Shown here: positions 31,260 through 42,609 of the stretch, piece after piece | Layout of the letters: the number at the start of each line of letters is the position of its first letter | Numbering within the stretch: position 1 is the stretch's first letter | NCBI RefSeq assembly: GCF_029227915.1 | Contig: NC_079881.1 | Coordinates: 16,901,501-16,965,500 of the forward strand | Direction: 5' to 3' | DNA length: 64,000 bases | Source: Hydractinia symbiolongicarpus | Lineage: Eukaryota; Cnidaria; Hydrozoa; Anthoathecata; Hydractiniidae | Position numbers and translations under genes: made by a program | Notes under the pieces: generated by a model | The model's input: the letters and a program-made list of their open reading frames with translations, nothing else | What the model was told of the DNA's origin: nothing | Databases searched by the model: none

Positions 31260-32470
31260 ATCTACATGTCATAGATAATTACCCAACACAACATCTTACA
31301 ATACACTGATATGCTTGTCATCACTTCTTAAATTTACAAAAAATATTTAATACCCCCTGCAAAGTATTAATTCTTTCCAATTTTTTTTGCATTACAAACT
31401 CCAATAATAGTTTAAAAAATTGACAAGATTCGATCACATGCCAAACAAAAGTTATGCCCTGTTAAAAAAGCTGTGAGTACTTTCTGACCAGTGTTAATGT
31501 TAAGGTAAAGGATGCATTTTATCCAAATTATTTTAGACATGCGTCTCTTTTTTCTTTTTTGTTAAGTGAAAGCCCTATAGCTCACCCTCCTCAGGTGCTC
31601 TTTGTTACTTGATTAAGGGAAGACCCTAATACATAAAATTTTGTATGACTTTTATTTTTCAAGTCAGGTTGCATGGTATAAACTTTTCCATTAAATTTTA
31701 TTCATGAACAAAGTGTAGGATGCAATCATACATGCATCTAATTACACAAACTATGACGAATTTCTGACCTATTAGTTTTATATAAAAGTTAACTTTCAAT
31801 CTAAATCTTCTGCTATTCAACTTATTGAGTTAAAAACCCTTATGTGAATAAAATATGTTTTGATCAAAAATGCTCAATTTAAAAATGCATGCATAAAAAT
31901 ACAATACTACAAAAACTCCAACAAATATTTGATGTAAGAAGGTACTTAGGTGTATTCAATAGACTGAAAGCCAAGCCAAAAATCCGGTTTCCGGTATTCT
32001 ATCTTAACATAAATTTTTTTACTTGGCAATAATAAGCTAAAAAAAATACCAAATGATTAAAAAAAAAACAAAGATTAAATAGACAAAAATTTGGTAATAA
32101 AATATGCGTTTATAAACTTATTCTATTTATTCAGGTTGCCAGCCCAGTCTAAATTATTGTAACCTTGGGTGAGAAAATTATTTCTTGGGTGTTATTTTCT
32201 TATAACTAGGTTTGGTATCATGATCATCACAATCATAATATGTTAATCAATATGCTATCGCAAAGTTCCAGATAGCATTGTTAATATTATGGATACCACT
32301 CATTCCACACTAACACTAGCACTAAAGATCAAAAATATTTCTTTAGTACATATATAAGCGACTTTTTGTGAGAAAAGGCAAACTCCTAAACAAATGCAGT
32401 TCTTGAAATGATGGTTATTGCAGCTTGCAGTAAAAAGAAATAAATTGCGAATTTATAAGATGCTAATTTG
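31260..32470. other. Non-coding stretch
   Basis: AT-rich with no supported exon. I looked here for exons upstream of the orphan exon and saw none. Confidence 0.4.
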
Positions 32471-32486
32471 AGTGTGCTTACTGTAA

Positions 32487-32615
32487 CATGAACCTACCAG
32501 AACCGAGAAGAACCCACCAGGATCCAAGCAGAAACCATCAGGAACCAAGCAGAACCCACCTAGAACCAAGAAGGAACCAACCAAAAACCAAGAAGGAACC
32601 TACCAGGAACTGACC
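32487..32615 (+). repeat. About 21-bp subrepeats (ACCAGGAACCAAGCAGAACC type)
   Basis: Six imperfect units of CCACCAGGAACCAAGCAGAA. The inverted counterpart is at 35539-35590. Confidence 0.75.
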
Positions 32616-33992
32616 ATTAAATGATCTAAAGTTGATTTTTACATTTTATAAAAGTTTATTTTCAAATATTTTAATTATTTGTATATTTAATAAATATATA
32701 AATTATTTCTGTTGTTATATGTTGAGATATATTCTAAACATCTATAAACAGTATATATGTGTGTGTAAAAACACTCTGATTGAATCAGATAAATGAGCAC
32801 TTGAAGATTATTGCGTGATTTTACTTTTTACCAAGGTATGGAAATCAAATTATTTTGTTATGATTCAAATATAAGTGGAACCTCAAAGAAAAAAAATAGA
32901 GGAAATAAGAAATGACTGTTGCTATGAAAAAAACATGCAATAAGATTTGAATAATATTGAGGTTGAATAATCACAACATAGAAATAGTGGTAGTGAGCAC
33001 ACATGTTTTCATTATGAAGTTTTATTCGAAGTAATTCATAGGCTTGTGTGGGTCGTTTATGAAAGAGGTTTGAAATTGTTTCAAGGGTATTTATTTAACT
33101 TATTTTTAAATTCAAAATATGAAAACGAAGGCGGATTTTTTTGCGAGAGTAGCAACGAAGAAGAAGTGGAAATCACAAAATTTTCTCCTAACGGTTTTGT
33201 GATTTTAGGGACCACAGAAACTTATTATTAACGAGACGATAATTCTTGGTAGAGCATCTGTATCTCTATAATCATATGTTCCCAAAAACACCCATAATTT
33301 ACATTTCTACTTTTCTACACTTTTTTTTAAAAGAACTAAGAAATTTGGCTTCAGCCTGAAGTGTTCTTATTTTTTCACTCGCTTAGCCTGATAATTTTTA
33401 TTCTTTAGAAGTTTTTTCAAATCCAAGTTTAATTATAAATTACAACAATTGATTTTGCGAAAATTTATAACTTTAAAGATATTTCTCCACGTTTGTTGTG
33501 TATTTCAGCCTTTTATTTTTCACCAATTTTCAGCCTCATTGTTCTTAAAAACTTGTTTTAATAAACAAAAAAAGTGTACTTTAACATTGCTTTCTAGCAC
33601 GGATTCTGACTTAGAATCCAAAAATCTGCAAAATTAAAGTCCCATTAACAATAATCTTTTGCCTTAAATGCAAAAATAATTCCCTATATACATTTTCTCT
33701 GTGACCACCATGAAAATAAAATGATGCAACGAAACACTACCTTGTGTTGTGGTGTTTTTAATAAGAAGAATTACCTTTATTGTTGTAAATTGAATTAATG
33801 AAAAAGTTTCTACGAAATGCGTTTAATTGGTTCCATCTAATTTTCTCATGTCGTTTTAGTTTCGCGTTAGTTTGTTTTCGAATTTGCTTCTCTTAAGTCA
33901 GAATTCACTAATCAATATAATTTTACTATTTTTACTATGACAAAGTGCTGAATATCTGCATTCAACTTAATGGTTCCAACAATCTTGTGTTT

Positions 33993-35252
33993 CAGGCCAT
34001 TTCGTAAGTTTTTAGGCAGGCGTGCTGTAGAACACACGCCTCATACATTCTGCGCGTGCGATGCGCGTGCTATGAAAAAAAAAAAATTACAAAAACATTT
34101 CCTTTACCCCTGTACACTGTACAGGGGCTGCTGTTTTAGCGTAAGGAACAAATAAAGTGCAATTTCCAACAATGTACGGCAAGGAATTTCAACCCATATA
34201 CGAAGAAGTCGTAAGCAGACTTGTTAATTAAACTTTGTTATTACTTGTGGGGCAAACAGATATTTAAATTAAATTAAATTACGGAAAGTCAAACGGCCGC
34301 TAATAATAATATTTAATAAACCTTATGTTCGATGAATCAGAAAAATTATTATCTAAAAGAATATTTCGTTATAAAAGAAGTTTTTTTTCTTATTAGTTAT
34401 ATTATCTTTTAGTTATTTCAACTTAAATAATGCTGAATTTCTTTTAAATTCTCTAAAAGGCGACCTTACAAAGATTAAAATATTGTTGCATTTTTTTATA
34501 AAATCAATTGAAATAATAGAAAAAATAAAAATAAACCAAAACAACCTTTTACTGTTAAAATCTCTCACCTGGTATTTTGTTCCACATTTGCACCGTTTAT
34601 AACGCTAACACAGCTGTCTTCGCATTTCCTTTTAATCGAGAAGTAATTTCCGTTTTATACCTCTCACAAACTTTACACCAAACATAGTTTACCAATACCT
34701 TTCCATCTTTTTCCTCTGTCTTCTAACCAAGAATATCTGATTTAGCCTTTCTTTTTACTTTCAAAAGTTTTTAATTCAACTTTATTTCCTTTCGTTCTTT
34801 TTTCAGACATTTTAGAAAAAAAATTTATAGCTCTGATATAATCTCCACATTAACCCAAACTGAACAAACAAAATAAAGTATCGACGATCCCATCATTAAC
34901 TCAAAATTTGAAAGGAAAAAGAAACAAATTCTTCAAAAGATAGTGGCCACACACTAGGTCGTTAGTGACCTATATCTGTTCTGCATAATACCCCTTGGTC
35001 GGCAAAAAGAAAGAATGAAAGCAAATGGTAGCAATTAAATCCACATAAACATTTGGTAAAGACTGCTTACGTGCGATCTATTGTGAGTTCAGTAAAAGAA
35101 TGATCGTTTATTTTTAAGGTTTATTTAATAAATTTTCTTTGTTATAAATACAATAATTTTTAATTACAGCAACGTTTTGCGCACGCCTAAACAAATCTGC
35201 GCGTGTGTGGGGGCGTGCGCGTGCGATCGCACGCCTCTCACGAAATGGCCTG
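33993..35252. mobile_element. 1.26-kb non-autonomous element with CAGGCCATTTCGT ends
   Basis: CAGGCCATTTCGT at the left is matched by ACGAAATGGCCTG at the right. TGTTT is present at 33988-33992 and 35253-35257 as a likely target duplication. GC-rich subterminal GCGCGTGCGATGCGCGTGC and GTGCGCGTGCGATCGCACGC blocks near both ends suggest transposase binding regions. The CAGG start recalls hAT ends, but a 5-bp duplication does not fit hAT, so no superfamily is assigned. It contains no ORF of note. A solo CGAAATGGCCTG occurs at 36384. Confidence 0.75.
34107..34127. repeat. 10-bp-arm palindrome CCCCTGTACA-c-TGTACAGGGG
   Basis: Perfect arms with a single central base inside the 33993-35252 element. 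Confidence 0.9.
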
Positions 35253-35609
35253 TGTTTGGATATGTGTCTGTGTGTAAAAAACGTTTTAACATAAAAAAAT
35301 TTGTTGGTGTTTTTTTATCATGTTTTGTACACGTTTTTTATAAGAAAACTTAACTTAAAAAAAACCTTAAATTGTTCTTGATTTTCCTCTTATTTTCTCT
35401 TATTTCCAGAGGGTCACAGTTTCAAATAAAAGGAACCCCATGATTCCCTCGGCCTGTGGCGAGTCAGACATGTTTCGCTGTTATATACAGAAATCTAGAA
35501 ATTCTGCGTTGAACCTGAAATATTTTGATTTATCTGGTGGGATCCTGCTTGGTTCCTTCTTGGTTCAGGTGGGTTCTGGTCGGTTCATGGTATAGTAAGT
35601 ACATAATTT

Positions 35610-37905
35610 AAAATAATAATAATAAATAAAAAGTTCCTATTACTACTTAGTTTTGGCAGCAAAAGATAACCACCAAATGGGCAACTCCCAATTAAATGAT
35701 CTGTCAAAATGGCCTCCTTTATGTGGTTCAGAATTAAAAAATCCATCAGGTTGGTTAACATTCAGTCTAGGATCTATACCACATTACCAATTTCACTGGT
35801 ACCGAAAATTGTGTACTTTACAGAACAGACAGCCTAAACATTGCTGGGTTTCTATTATATCTGAGATTTTAATCTGTATGCTCCAGGTTTCCACCCCCAC
35901 TTAGCACAGATTTGTTTAGGTGTGAGATTACTTGCACATGCAAATCTCTGTTTTCTTTCATTCTTCTTAAATTTTAGAAATTATGAAAAAAAGTGAAATA
36001 TGAAGTCAGAGAATGATTTAAGAAGGCTTTGCAACCCTTAACTTAAATCTTTCTCATGTACATAGAAAACAGCTTAGTTAAAAATGCATATTTATATGTT
36101 GTGCTATAACTCTTTTAATTTAAAAAGACCACAATAATTATCAAAACAAAGTAAAAATCAAAAAATTTATAAATAAATATATCAGTAAAAAGATAACAAG
36201 ATATGCAACTATTAATTTGATCTAAAAGATCTTTTATATTAAAGTTTTCTTGGCATAAAAGAAAATGATTATTACAGATTGTCGGTAACAGCAATGTACA
36301 AATGATTCTTTTCTCATGTTCTTATAATCTTATTCTCCATTTTCATCTTAGCAATCATAGTGTCATGCCTATTTAAATTTTACGAAATGGCCTGAGCTAC
36401 AGCACAATATTAATAGTTATGTATTGAAAGTGCCATGTTAATAAAATCACATATCATATGAAAGCTACACATGTTTTATCTTTTCATCATACTAGAATTA
36501 TATGCATATTTATTATCATTTTATTATGGGTCAAGGTAGTGAACATAATTAGCGCCTTTAACTAATTGGGAAAATTAATATAAATTTCAATAGGAAAATA
36601 GCTGTGTAACACCCAGTAAGAACGCTTGATTAGACCCTGGAGCATAATACCTGCATAATGACTGCATTATCATGAAAAGAACTTGAGTAAAGTTTGTTTT
36701 CTTTACAAAAATTTTCTTTCGAATCATTGCAATGTCTCCAGTCTAAGAAAAATAAGTCATTCCAGAAAAAATGAGAGGGTGTCCTTTATCCAAGGTCTCA
36801 CTTTAGCGAAATTCTTTTGCTTAAAAAGGGGAAGGAAGTTCAAGGAAAGAAGAAAAAGCGTACTATACAGCGGGAGTCCAACTTATCCGAGGTCCCACTT
36901 AACAAGAGTATACTGTAGTATAAAACACATTTTTGTGATCATGTCATCATACTCAATTTTATTCAAATTTACTTTTGAAGTTGTTCTGTTTGTATGTCCT
37001 GTCTTCTGTGGGTTTTTAATTTTTTACTGCAAAAGTGTCACTTCCATACAGCTGCATTTTGCACCCACTCGTAAAATGCGCCACAACTCTTCCTGCATAT
37101 ATATACAGAACCATTTCCATTTAGCGATTTTTGCTTGCATGTATTTTGCAAAACATGGCTGCTGTAACAAACGATATTTATTGCTGCAAAATCTGAGATT
37201 AGTCTTAGCATTATTTTATGTTGTGTTGAAAATAATAAAAAAGAAAAACATGTGGATAAGACGACTTTTCATAGAAAGAAGAACCAAAGACCTATACAGT
37301 GTTTTGGTAAGGAATTTAATGTTGTCAGATCACGAGTACTTAAGTGCCTAACAAATTCATTGATGTTATTTTGTTCTTCATCTTCTTCACTTGATTGATA
37401 TATATTCTGATTCTCTCATTCATTTGGCGTTGATAGAAATTTAACACAAAAGCGAAATCTTTACGTAGTTGCTAACCATCTTAATTAAAAATTCTTTTGT
37501 AAATTCATGTAGACTTCTAATTTGTGATTGGCTGTTAAGTTGAAGCGCAAAATGTAGCTTGCAAAAAGTAGAGGCTGTTCAACTTTTTTTCAATCGCCCC
37601 TGTGCATGCAAAAGCGCAAGGTCAGCAGCATTATTCTGATAATGCGCAGATCAAAAGTCATGGCGCTTTTTAAGACTGGGCGCAAAATGAAGTTGTATGG
37701 AAACCAGCCTTAAGAAATGGTTTCTCGAATCGAGAAGGCTTTAACATCTAAAGTCTAATTTTCAGTTCTGAATACTCTAATGCTCAAAGTGAACTGTTTT
37801 TTGAGTTCAGCCAGATTAAATTCTGACTGCCAAATTTATTAAAAAAATTGGTATATAAATGGAGAACTTGCAGCATCCAGAACTGAATCATGTGTGCGAA
37901 AGCAA
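35610..37905. other. Non-coding stretch with a pogo/Tigger-like end fragment
   Basis: GGGAGTCCAACTTATCCGAG followed by GTCCCACTTAACAAGAGTAT and ACTGTA at about 36868-36918, and CTTTATCCAAGGTCTCACTT at 36783, resemble the ATCCG-rich ends of pogo/Tigger-type elements. The 222-codon ORF 36683-37351 runs through this repeat and looks accidental. No exon is called. Confidence 0.4.
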
Positions 37906-37911
37906 TACGGC

Positions 37912-38743
37912 ACTTTTCCCCGATTGGGCGAGTCTCTCCCGATTGAGTTAATCACCCGATTGGGCGAGTCGGCGGCGGACGCTAACTTTTTGATACCCTG
38001 ATCGAGTGAGTGGCGCTTTAGAACTTGTAATCAGTCAATCAAGTGACTCCCCCCTCCCCTGAATCAATGTTACGACATATTTCACAAAAGTTTTGGCCTA
38101 TCTTTCTACATTATAAATGGGTTTGCCTGCTCAGAGTTTATTTTAATATGTGAAGCCAATACACCAATAACATGTTTCTTATGTCTTTAGCTAGCTAGCG
38201 CTATAGGGTATCAATCATTATTTCTTTCACGAATATATTTTTATATCAGTTTTTTGCTTTGGCTAGCCTAATTTATCTTATTTGTCACCTAAACCGTTTG
38301 TCACCTAGCTGTTTTGGTGTATCCTGTAAGTATGCAGTAACTGCCATTTGTACACGTAATAAAAGACACAAATATACTTATTATTCACAAGCTAGCTTGC
38401 TTGCTTCATGACATCAAAATAATAAAATCTCTCCAGCACGTTAGCCAGAAACAAATAGTATTTTACCATGTTGTTGATCTAACGTAAATAAACATTAATA
38501 GCGCCAGAACGGCATGGTGATTTTTTTAATTGGTGAATCGGCGCGAAATACGCATGTGACTTCATATAGCTAAAGAAAAATGGCCCGCACTTTTGTCCAG
38601 CGGCTTGCCCTTTTATAAAACAATTTTTTTCACAAAAAGTACTCACCCAATTCGGGTAAGTCTCAACTAACTTGAAAGTTGCGGACTCCCATGATCGTGT
38701 GATTACCCCCAATCGGGGGAGACTTACCCGATCGGGGAAAAGT
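37912..38743. mobile_element. 830-bp MITE with long imperfect TIRs
   Basis: ACTTTTCCCCGAT...AGTCTC...CCCGATTG...AATCAC..CGAT at the left recurs inverted at the right over about 55 bp. No ORF inside is credible. No target duplication could be fixed. Confidence 0.75.
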
Positions 38744-38749
38744 ACTGGA

Positions 38750-39630
38750 ACGAAATAGCCTGTAAAGCAATTTTCTCAAAAAACTTTATTCTCTTTTTTT
38801 GGTTGAGTATATAGCTATAAACCAGGAAATAAATTTCTTGGTGAGGTAGTGGCATAAATTGAAAATATCCTATTTGGTACAGATAAAGATGTTCCACAAG
38901 AAACATTATGCAGAACCAAATGGAACTCATTGTATGTCAAACAACAACGTGAATGAAAAGTGCTTGTTGACGACCCTGCTGTCTGTTTGTTATCACACAG
39001 AATAGTTTATTTGACAATGCTAGGAAAACTTAAATTTCAGTGGTCTCTTAGTGGTAATTACTTCGCTGATAAAAGATTACAAAAACGTGCTTAGTTAACT
39101 GTCAAATATATAAACAAACAAAATCCAATAAAGCTCAATTAACAAATCAACCACTCACTTTCATTCAGCGAGATTCGATATGGGTACACACAGTTGGTTT
39201 GTATAAATTACAGACCGCGCAACTGATAGGCCCGCGCCTGCAATATTAGTGAACCAATATATAAAGGGTTGCGGAGTGAAACAGATATACGCAAGCGAAA
39301 AAATTTATAAGTGCGGCGCGATGCGCTGCATAAAATAAAGTTGGAATTTTGTGTTATAAAATCTGAACAGACCGTTTTTTCTGCTTGAAATAGATCTTGT
39401 TGCAGATATTTTAATTGCAGTGGAGTTGCCTAGATTGCGGCTAAAGTCGCATGGAGTAACCCCACCACTGATGATAGTTGTCTCAGAGATTGTTGGTTTC
39501 CTGACAAGTTTTTTCAGTTTTCGCATAGTCATAAGAAAAAAAGATAGTCTGGCATCAAACAATGGCTCATTGTTCATACTCTTTCATATGCTAATTTTTC
39601 GAGCCGAGATCTCCGACCCTCCACGATACT
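38750..39630. other. Non-coding, with an uncertain minus-strand ORF
   Basis: A 90-codon minus-strand ORF (39305-39577, with TISETTIISGGVTPCDFSRN) is divergent from the THAP relic. It has no recognised domain and may be chance. Confidence 0.35.
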
Positions 39631-39632
39631 TC

Positions 39633-39644
39633 AAAATGGCTGCC
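39633..39644 (+). promoter_or_regulatory. YY1-like site upstream of the THAP relic
   Basis: AAAATGGCTGCC matches the YY1 consensus core (AANATGGCNGC). It lies about 65 bp before the THAP start codon, a usual position for YY1 sites in TATA-less promoters. Confidence 0.4.
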
Positions 39645-39708
39645 TAGCGAGAAGGGTGTTACCTATGTTTTGAACTTTCCGCTTGGTTTTTGAAGTTCTT
39701 TTCTCAAT

Positions 39709-40581
39709 ATGCCGGGAGAAAACTGTGCAATTCTTGGTTTTTCTGTGTCCAGGAAACATAAACTTAGTCTGTTCAAAGTTCCACTGGCTAACAACGAAGT
39801 AAACAAGAAGTGGGGCGCCGATCTCATCAATGTTATTACGAAGAGATAGACCAATCTCTAAGAGATCGCATACAAAGTCGCAAATTGTATATATGTGAAA
39901 GACACTTCACGGAGGACGACTATTATGTGTGTAAGTAGAACTATTTTCTTTTCTTTTTTATGCTGTTCCTTGGTTTCCCTGCAGGCAAAAGAACCTTCTA
40001 CCAACAGACTTGCATGCAAAAATGCACATTTGTGCTGGGGCTGCTGTACTCAACTTGCTATATTCTCCTGTCTGTTTAGATCCAACACGAAAAGCATTGA
40101 AAGAAGGAGCTTTACCAACGTTGAACCTTCCTGAAAAAAGTGTGAGCTCTAGCAGTACCTTCACATCATCGATCAGATCTCCAACATCAATTCAGAAACG
40201 TGAAGAATTTATGGTTTTACAACAGTTATCTCCTCCTAATTCTCCACCCATGTCTGTATATAAAGACTTTTTTGACTTCACACATCGAATCAAAAAATTA
40301 TCTTTGGCTAGTTGCTGGAATATCAAATGTGAAGAAGATGTTATTACTGCGACTTGTACCTCTAATTGTCATGTATTACCGAAGTATGAAATTTTTATTG
40401 ATGCATCACTATCATATAAGAGTTTATGGTTGGATGTTACCTGAACAGCATCAATTTTATTTATCGAATGACCGGTCATTTCATAATGTCATCCTGTCAA
40501 ACCTGTCAAAATTTACGTGGGCAAGACAGATTCAACTTGATTGATGATACACCATTGCCGAAAAGAAAAAAGACACAATGA
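39709..40581 (+). pseudogene. THAP-domain protein relic
   Basis: Exon 1 (39709-39930) opens MPGENCAILGFSVSRKHKLS LFKVP and, after a frameshift near 39850, continues SRKLYICERHFTEDDYYV. This is the C2-CH framework of a THAP zinc finger: the Cys near the N-terminus, LFKVP, then C-x-x-HF. The usual second cysteine (CAxxGC) is Phe here. A 54-bp intron follows (donor GTGTGTAAG, acceptor CCCTGCAG at 39984). Exon 2 contains LKEGALPTLNLPEKS, the linker usually after THAP domains, then KYEIFIDASLSY and, in another frame, RVYGWMLPEQHQFYLSNDRSFHN. At least three frameshifts are needed. THAP domains bind DNA and occur in P-element-type transposases. This copy cannot make a full protein. Confidence 0.75.
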
Positions 40582-40691
40582 ACCATCTTGACACTCTATC
40601 CGGCCATGGACAAAAACTGTCAAACCGGCTATTTTTATAGCCACAAGTGTTTTGAAAAAATTGAAATGGTAAAATACTGCATTATAAATTT

Positions 40692-40785
40692 TCTAGTCCT
40701 CTTTATACTGCAGGACTAGAGAATGATTGCACACCTTGTTGGAAAGTATTCACAGACCTGGTTCCCTTTATACTGTGGAACCGGG
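40692..40785 (+). other. Two hairpins with different stems and the same loop
   Basis: Hairpin 1: TCTAGTCCT (40692-40700), loop CTTTATACTGC, AGGACTAGA (40712-40720). Hairpin 2: CCTGGTTCC (40757-40765), loop CTTTATACTGT, GGAACCGGG (40777-40785), with one G-U pair. Both have 9-bp stems and 11-nt loops sharing ten bases. The stems differ while the loop is kept, as expected for an RNA structure or a hairpin DNA recognition site. It lies just after the THAP relic and before the minus-strand relic. Confidence 0.65.
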
Positions 40786-41048
40786 AGAATATGTATGGTA
40801 TAATGTCTTATCGCCTAGATATATAGGTATGTATTAGGTATTTTTGTTGTTGTTGCTGACATATTTTGTTTTGTTCATATTTTGTTAAATTTATTTTTCT
40901 CGTTCAGCCTGAAAATTATTCAACTTACCGAACAATGAATGTATGCAAGTAGTAGGCATAAATCCAAAATAATGTGTTTTTAAAATGTGTGGGTATAAAA
41001 ATAGCCCTTTTGGCAGTTATTATGGTCCATGTCCGGGACTGGAAAAGT

Positions 41049-42606
41049 TCAATGACCCACGTCAGTTGCAATGGTAGTTTGCTTCAGTTCTGTTCTTAAT
41101 GAACGTTTCTTTCCTTTCTTCTTGGCAGCCTTGTGCGTTTCACGTACGTCTTCAGCATATGAAAAAGTGCGAACTCTAACAAACAGAGTTAGTAAATGTT
41201 CAAGTAGGTTGATGCAAATCTCTTTTTTCACTTTTGGATCAATTCCCTCACATATCATTTTGAAATTTGACAGTATAGTACTATCGGTTAAATAGTTCTT
41301 TAGCACATAATTTGGTATTAAAAGCAGATGTTTTTGCACGAAATAACTTTTCACATTTGACAAAAATATTTTGTGTCCTTTGATTGACTCTCCACGGATG
41401 TTAACCAAAGTTTGTGTCATCTACATCAATCTTACAATATTTCAATACAAGAGCATACTGTTGTGCAGAATTTTGTGTGCAATTTATGAACAATATAACC
41501 GGAAAGATACTGTAAACTTTTTAACTCTTTTTCTGGAAGTTCGGTTGTCATTTCAGGTGAAAAATCAAGCGACGAGGATACATCTGTTCCAGAGAGATGA
41601 ATCAGAACATGGTTAGCAACTTCCATCAACAAAGTGTTAGTTATGGTGACATCAGCAAATTTTTTAGGCAGAAGATTTTGATCCAATAATCCATAAAACT
41701 CTGAATAAAATTTCTCAGCACTTCCACTGTATTTCTCAATGACAAATTTGATTTTTTCTCAGAGTTCCACAGCCTCATCAACAGAAAAGTTGATGTTTGA
41801 AAATGCATTCCTTGTCTGCTCAGGTAAACACATATCTTTCTTCACTATGGTGACACATTCAACCAGAATGACACGTAATTTCAAAGGGTGGAACTTCTTC
41901 AATAGCTGCTCCTCTTTAGAAAGAGAACTATACGCTTTTTCAGTAGCTGATTCACTATTTTTCTCTTGGTGTTTGGCGTTTTTATGTTTTGTCAAACCTC
42001 TGCCTGGTTTTGTCACTTTTCCACATTCATTACAAACAAATTTATCGCTATTTTCCACGGTAGATGATTCCTCAGATATAACTGCATCTATATCCAAACA
42101 AACAAACCTTATGGTAGATAAAGTTAAGACTTTTTTTAACTCTTTTCCCTTGAAACAAATCTCCGCCAAGGTGTTGTCTGCCTTTGGTTACGCCTTTTAT
42201 ATGTTACATTATTGATAGCTTGTGCCACTGCTACTGCAGAATTCAAATTCTTTACACATTCTTGCGGGTCGAGGTTCTGCTTCGTCTGAATCTCTCGACG
42301 AGAGAAAAATTGTACGTTGTTCCACACTAGTCCAAGAGGCCCCATGGTTTTGATAAAGATCTCTTGGATTTTTCCCAGATCATTGTCCATCGAAACGACT
42401 TTGTTTTGACACTTCCTTTCGAGAAAGTATTCATAAACGCATCTAATCTCGTTGCTTTAACAATATTTTCAGGAGTAGGAGTGGTTACGAATTCTTTTAA
42501 AATCCTTCTCCTTCAACACCCTACGTTAAAAAGTTTTGCGAGTCTGTCCGCGCTGTCCGGTAATGAATTTCGCCTATTTTTAAGTAATTATCCTTTATCT
42601 AGTTAG
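41049..42606 (-). pseudogene. Frameshifted mobile-element-type protein with C2H2 finger
   Basis: Read from 42606 downward in several frames: PTPENIVKATRLDAF, then DLGKIQEIFIKTMGPLGLVW and NSAVAVAQAINNVTYKRR, which resemble the GPL-x-LW and Y-x-RR blocks of gag-like proteins of DIRS-type elements. Then AEICFKGKELKK, a C2H2 finger FVCNECGKV...LTKHKNAKH, then KSLQYLSGYIVHKLH, and finally VRTFSYAEDVRETHK followed by KKGKKRSLRTELKQ and a stop at 41049. Each block is coding in style but frames change at least four times. I believe related proteins are repeated in cnidarian genomes, without a name that I can give. It faces the THAP relic tail to tail. Confidence 0.6.
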
Positions 42607-42609
42607 CGG

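Larger units (their letters stand above)
32474..35602. mobile_element. Candidate 3.1-kb element with subrepeated terminal inverted repeats
   Basis: GTGCTTACTGTAACATGAACC...CCAGAACC at the left end is mirrored at the right end (GTACTTACTATACCATGAACC on the complement). Both ends continue into ACC-AGGAACCAAGCAGAACCC subrepeats of about 21 bp, six at the left (32487-32615) and two to three at the right (35539-35590). It contains no transposase ORF and hosts a younger element at 33993-35252. A pair of inverted minisatellites is the alternative. Confidence 0.55.

Noticed and set aside
36683-37351. 222-codon plus-strand ORF
   Set aside because: It runs through pogo/Tigger-like end sequence and non-coding DNA; composition is Phe/Cys/Tyr/Lys-rich as expected for AT-rich chance ORFs.
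42364-42606. 80-codon plus-strand ORF
   Set aside because: Antisense shadow of the broken minus-strand zinc-finger relic.
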